Source of the DNA: Pseudogymnoascus destructans
Taxonomy: Eukaryota; Ascomycota; Leotiomycetes; Thelebolales; Thelebolaceae
DNA length: 64,000 nucleotides
Reading direction: 5' to 3'
Assembly: GCF_001641265.1 (NCBI RefSeq)
Contig: NW_020167522.1
Location: 806,001-870,000, forward strand
The notes beneath the pieces were generated by a model. It saw nothing but the letters and a program-made list of their open reading frames with translations. It made no database searches and had not been told where the DNA came from. Shown piece after piece: positions 63,261 through 64,000 of this stretch (position 1 is the stretch's first letter; each line of letters begins with the position of its first letter). A program made the position numbers and the translations under genes.

Positions 63261-64000
63261 CTAATATTCTAATAGGCAAAGGCATCTCTTCACAAACTAG
63301 TTATCTTTAGTATTTCCTCTTAGGAGTTGTTACAAAGCATAACTCCTTAGGTAGTAGATTTGATATAAAATTGGAAACGTTTAGTGAAGGTGGCAGAGAA
63401 GATAGCAGGGAGGATAAGAGTGAAGTAGGAGGCGACAATGATGATGAAGACATGATGACTGTTAAGGTAGGTCAGTTTAATTGACGAAAGAGAGAAATAG
63501 CCGTGTCTCTAGTTGTAAGGATGCCTCCGTACCTAGATACAGAACTGTTACAGTCACTACAAGCATGGAATCCGACTCGGTGGGGTTTCGAACCAGTAGA
63601 GGAAGACATAGCGAGTTACACTATAGTGGGGGACGGTAAGGGTGTAGGGTTCAGGGTCGATGCAGACCTGTTGCGGTGAAAGGTTCAGGGCTAGGGTTGG
63701 GATAACTGAGTCGGGCCCGTTTCAGGTACTTAAGGAAACAGACTCAACGGGGTTCCCCCTTCATCTTTTCTGTATCCTTCATAGTAGACCTATAGGATAG
63801 CATCCGTTTAGCCTCCGACTCGCACTCTCATATGCTATTACTGTGAGCTGGGTGCCCTGTGTCCTTACACTAGTAGTAGTAGAATTGTTAGATCGTGGGA
63901 ACCGCGGTTTGAATTCGACGGTTAAACACTGACGATCTTTACGATAGTAGGAGAAGGTGTTCTGGTTGAAAGCAGCCAAAATTTCGCTTGCTATTCTGAC
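63261..64000. other. gene-free region at the window edge
   Basis: No supported gene is seen. An acidic-coding trace (GDNDDEDMM-like) near 63,430 and a GGTTTCGAACC stretch near 63,588 were inspected and not assigned. Confidence 0.4.

Noticed and set aside
63560..63640. tRNA-like T-arm GGTTCGAAACC on the minus strand
   Set aside because: No matching acceptor, D or anticodon stems around it.
1..64000. CRISPR arrays, operons, riboswitches, rRNA or tRNA genes
   Set aside because: None seen. The direct repeats here are minisatellites or transposon termini, and the gene structure is fungal.

Overview
The window looks like a piece of a filamentous ascomycete (Pezizomycotina) genome. Genes carry introns of about 46-84 nt with GTRNGT donors and CTAAC/CTAAT-like branch sites. 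Host proteins are of fungal types (a p21-activated kinase, a vigilin/Scp160-type multi-KH protein, an RNase T1-type ribonuclease, a DUF3632-type protein). The transposon families (pogo/Fot-type DDE elements, hAT, a Ty3 chromovirus) and the DUF3435-type zinc-finger tail are also typical of these fungi. A leotiomycete is a guess I cannot test here.

Layout. 1-3.1 kb: a cluster of three related small secreted cysteine proteins on the minus strand, one of them frameshifted. 3.1-7.1 kb: no gene seen. 7.1-15.6 kb: an ordinary host segment with a PAK-type kinase (minus) and a multi-KH RNA-binding protein (plus), divergent from a repeat-rich shared upstream region. 16.9-25.2 kb: a broken fungal repeat gene, then a 6.8-kb hAT element with perfect 8-bp target duplications. 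The hAT carries a nested intact pogo/Fot element and splits an older coding remnant. 25.2-27.1 kb: a secreted RNase T1-family gene and a DUF3632-type gene. 27.5-54.3 kb: a dense transposon nest with six pogo/Fot elements bounded by TA (five of them with a related 550-551-codon transposase gene), a foldback MITE, solo LTRs, hAT fragments, a full-length 6.9-kb Ty3/gypsy chromovirus with intact gag and pol, and a decayed AAA ATPase gene. Two orphan genes sit at 47.6-49.1 kb. 54.3-57.4 kb: a third hAT transposase with one frameshift. 57.5-64 kb: a minisatellite, hairpins, decayed coding remnants, a short zinc-finger gene that looks like the 3' end of a DUF3435 gene, and a stop-riddled kinase-like pseudogene.

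Main points. (1) The chromovirus has a textbook -1 frameshift site directly before the gag stop codon, followed at 8 nt by a stem-loop whose loop can pair downstream as a pseudoknot. (2) All seven TA-inserted element types here, including the MITE, have inverted termini made of two direct boxes with a constant 17-bp period but a family-specific box sequence. (3) The chromovirus also carries an antisense zinc-box ORF and a possible self-priming signal. (4) The secreted-protein cluster is an effector-like family I cannot name. Most repeats can be ordered in time by nesting, and several carry nonsense changes consistent with C-to-T mutation.
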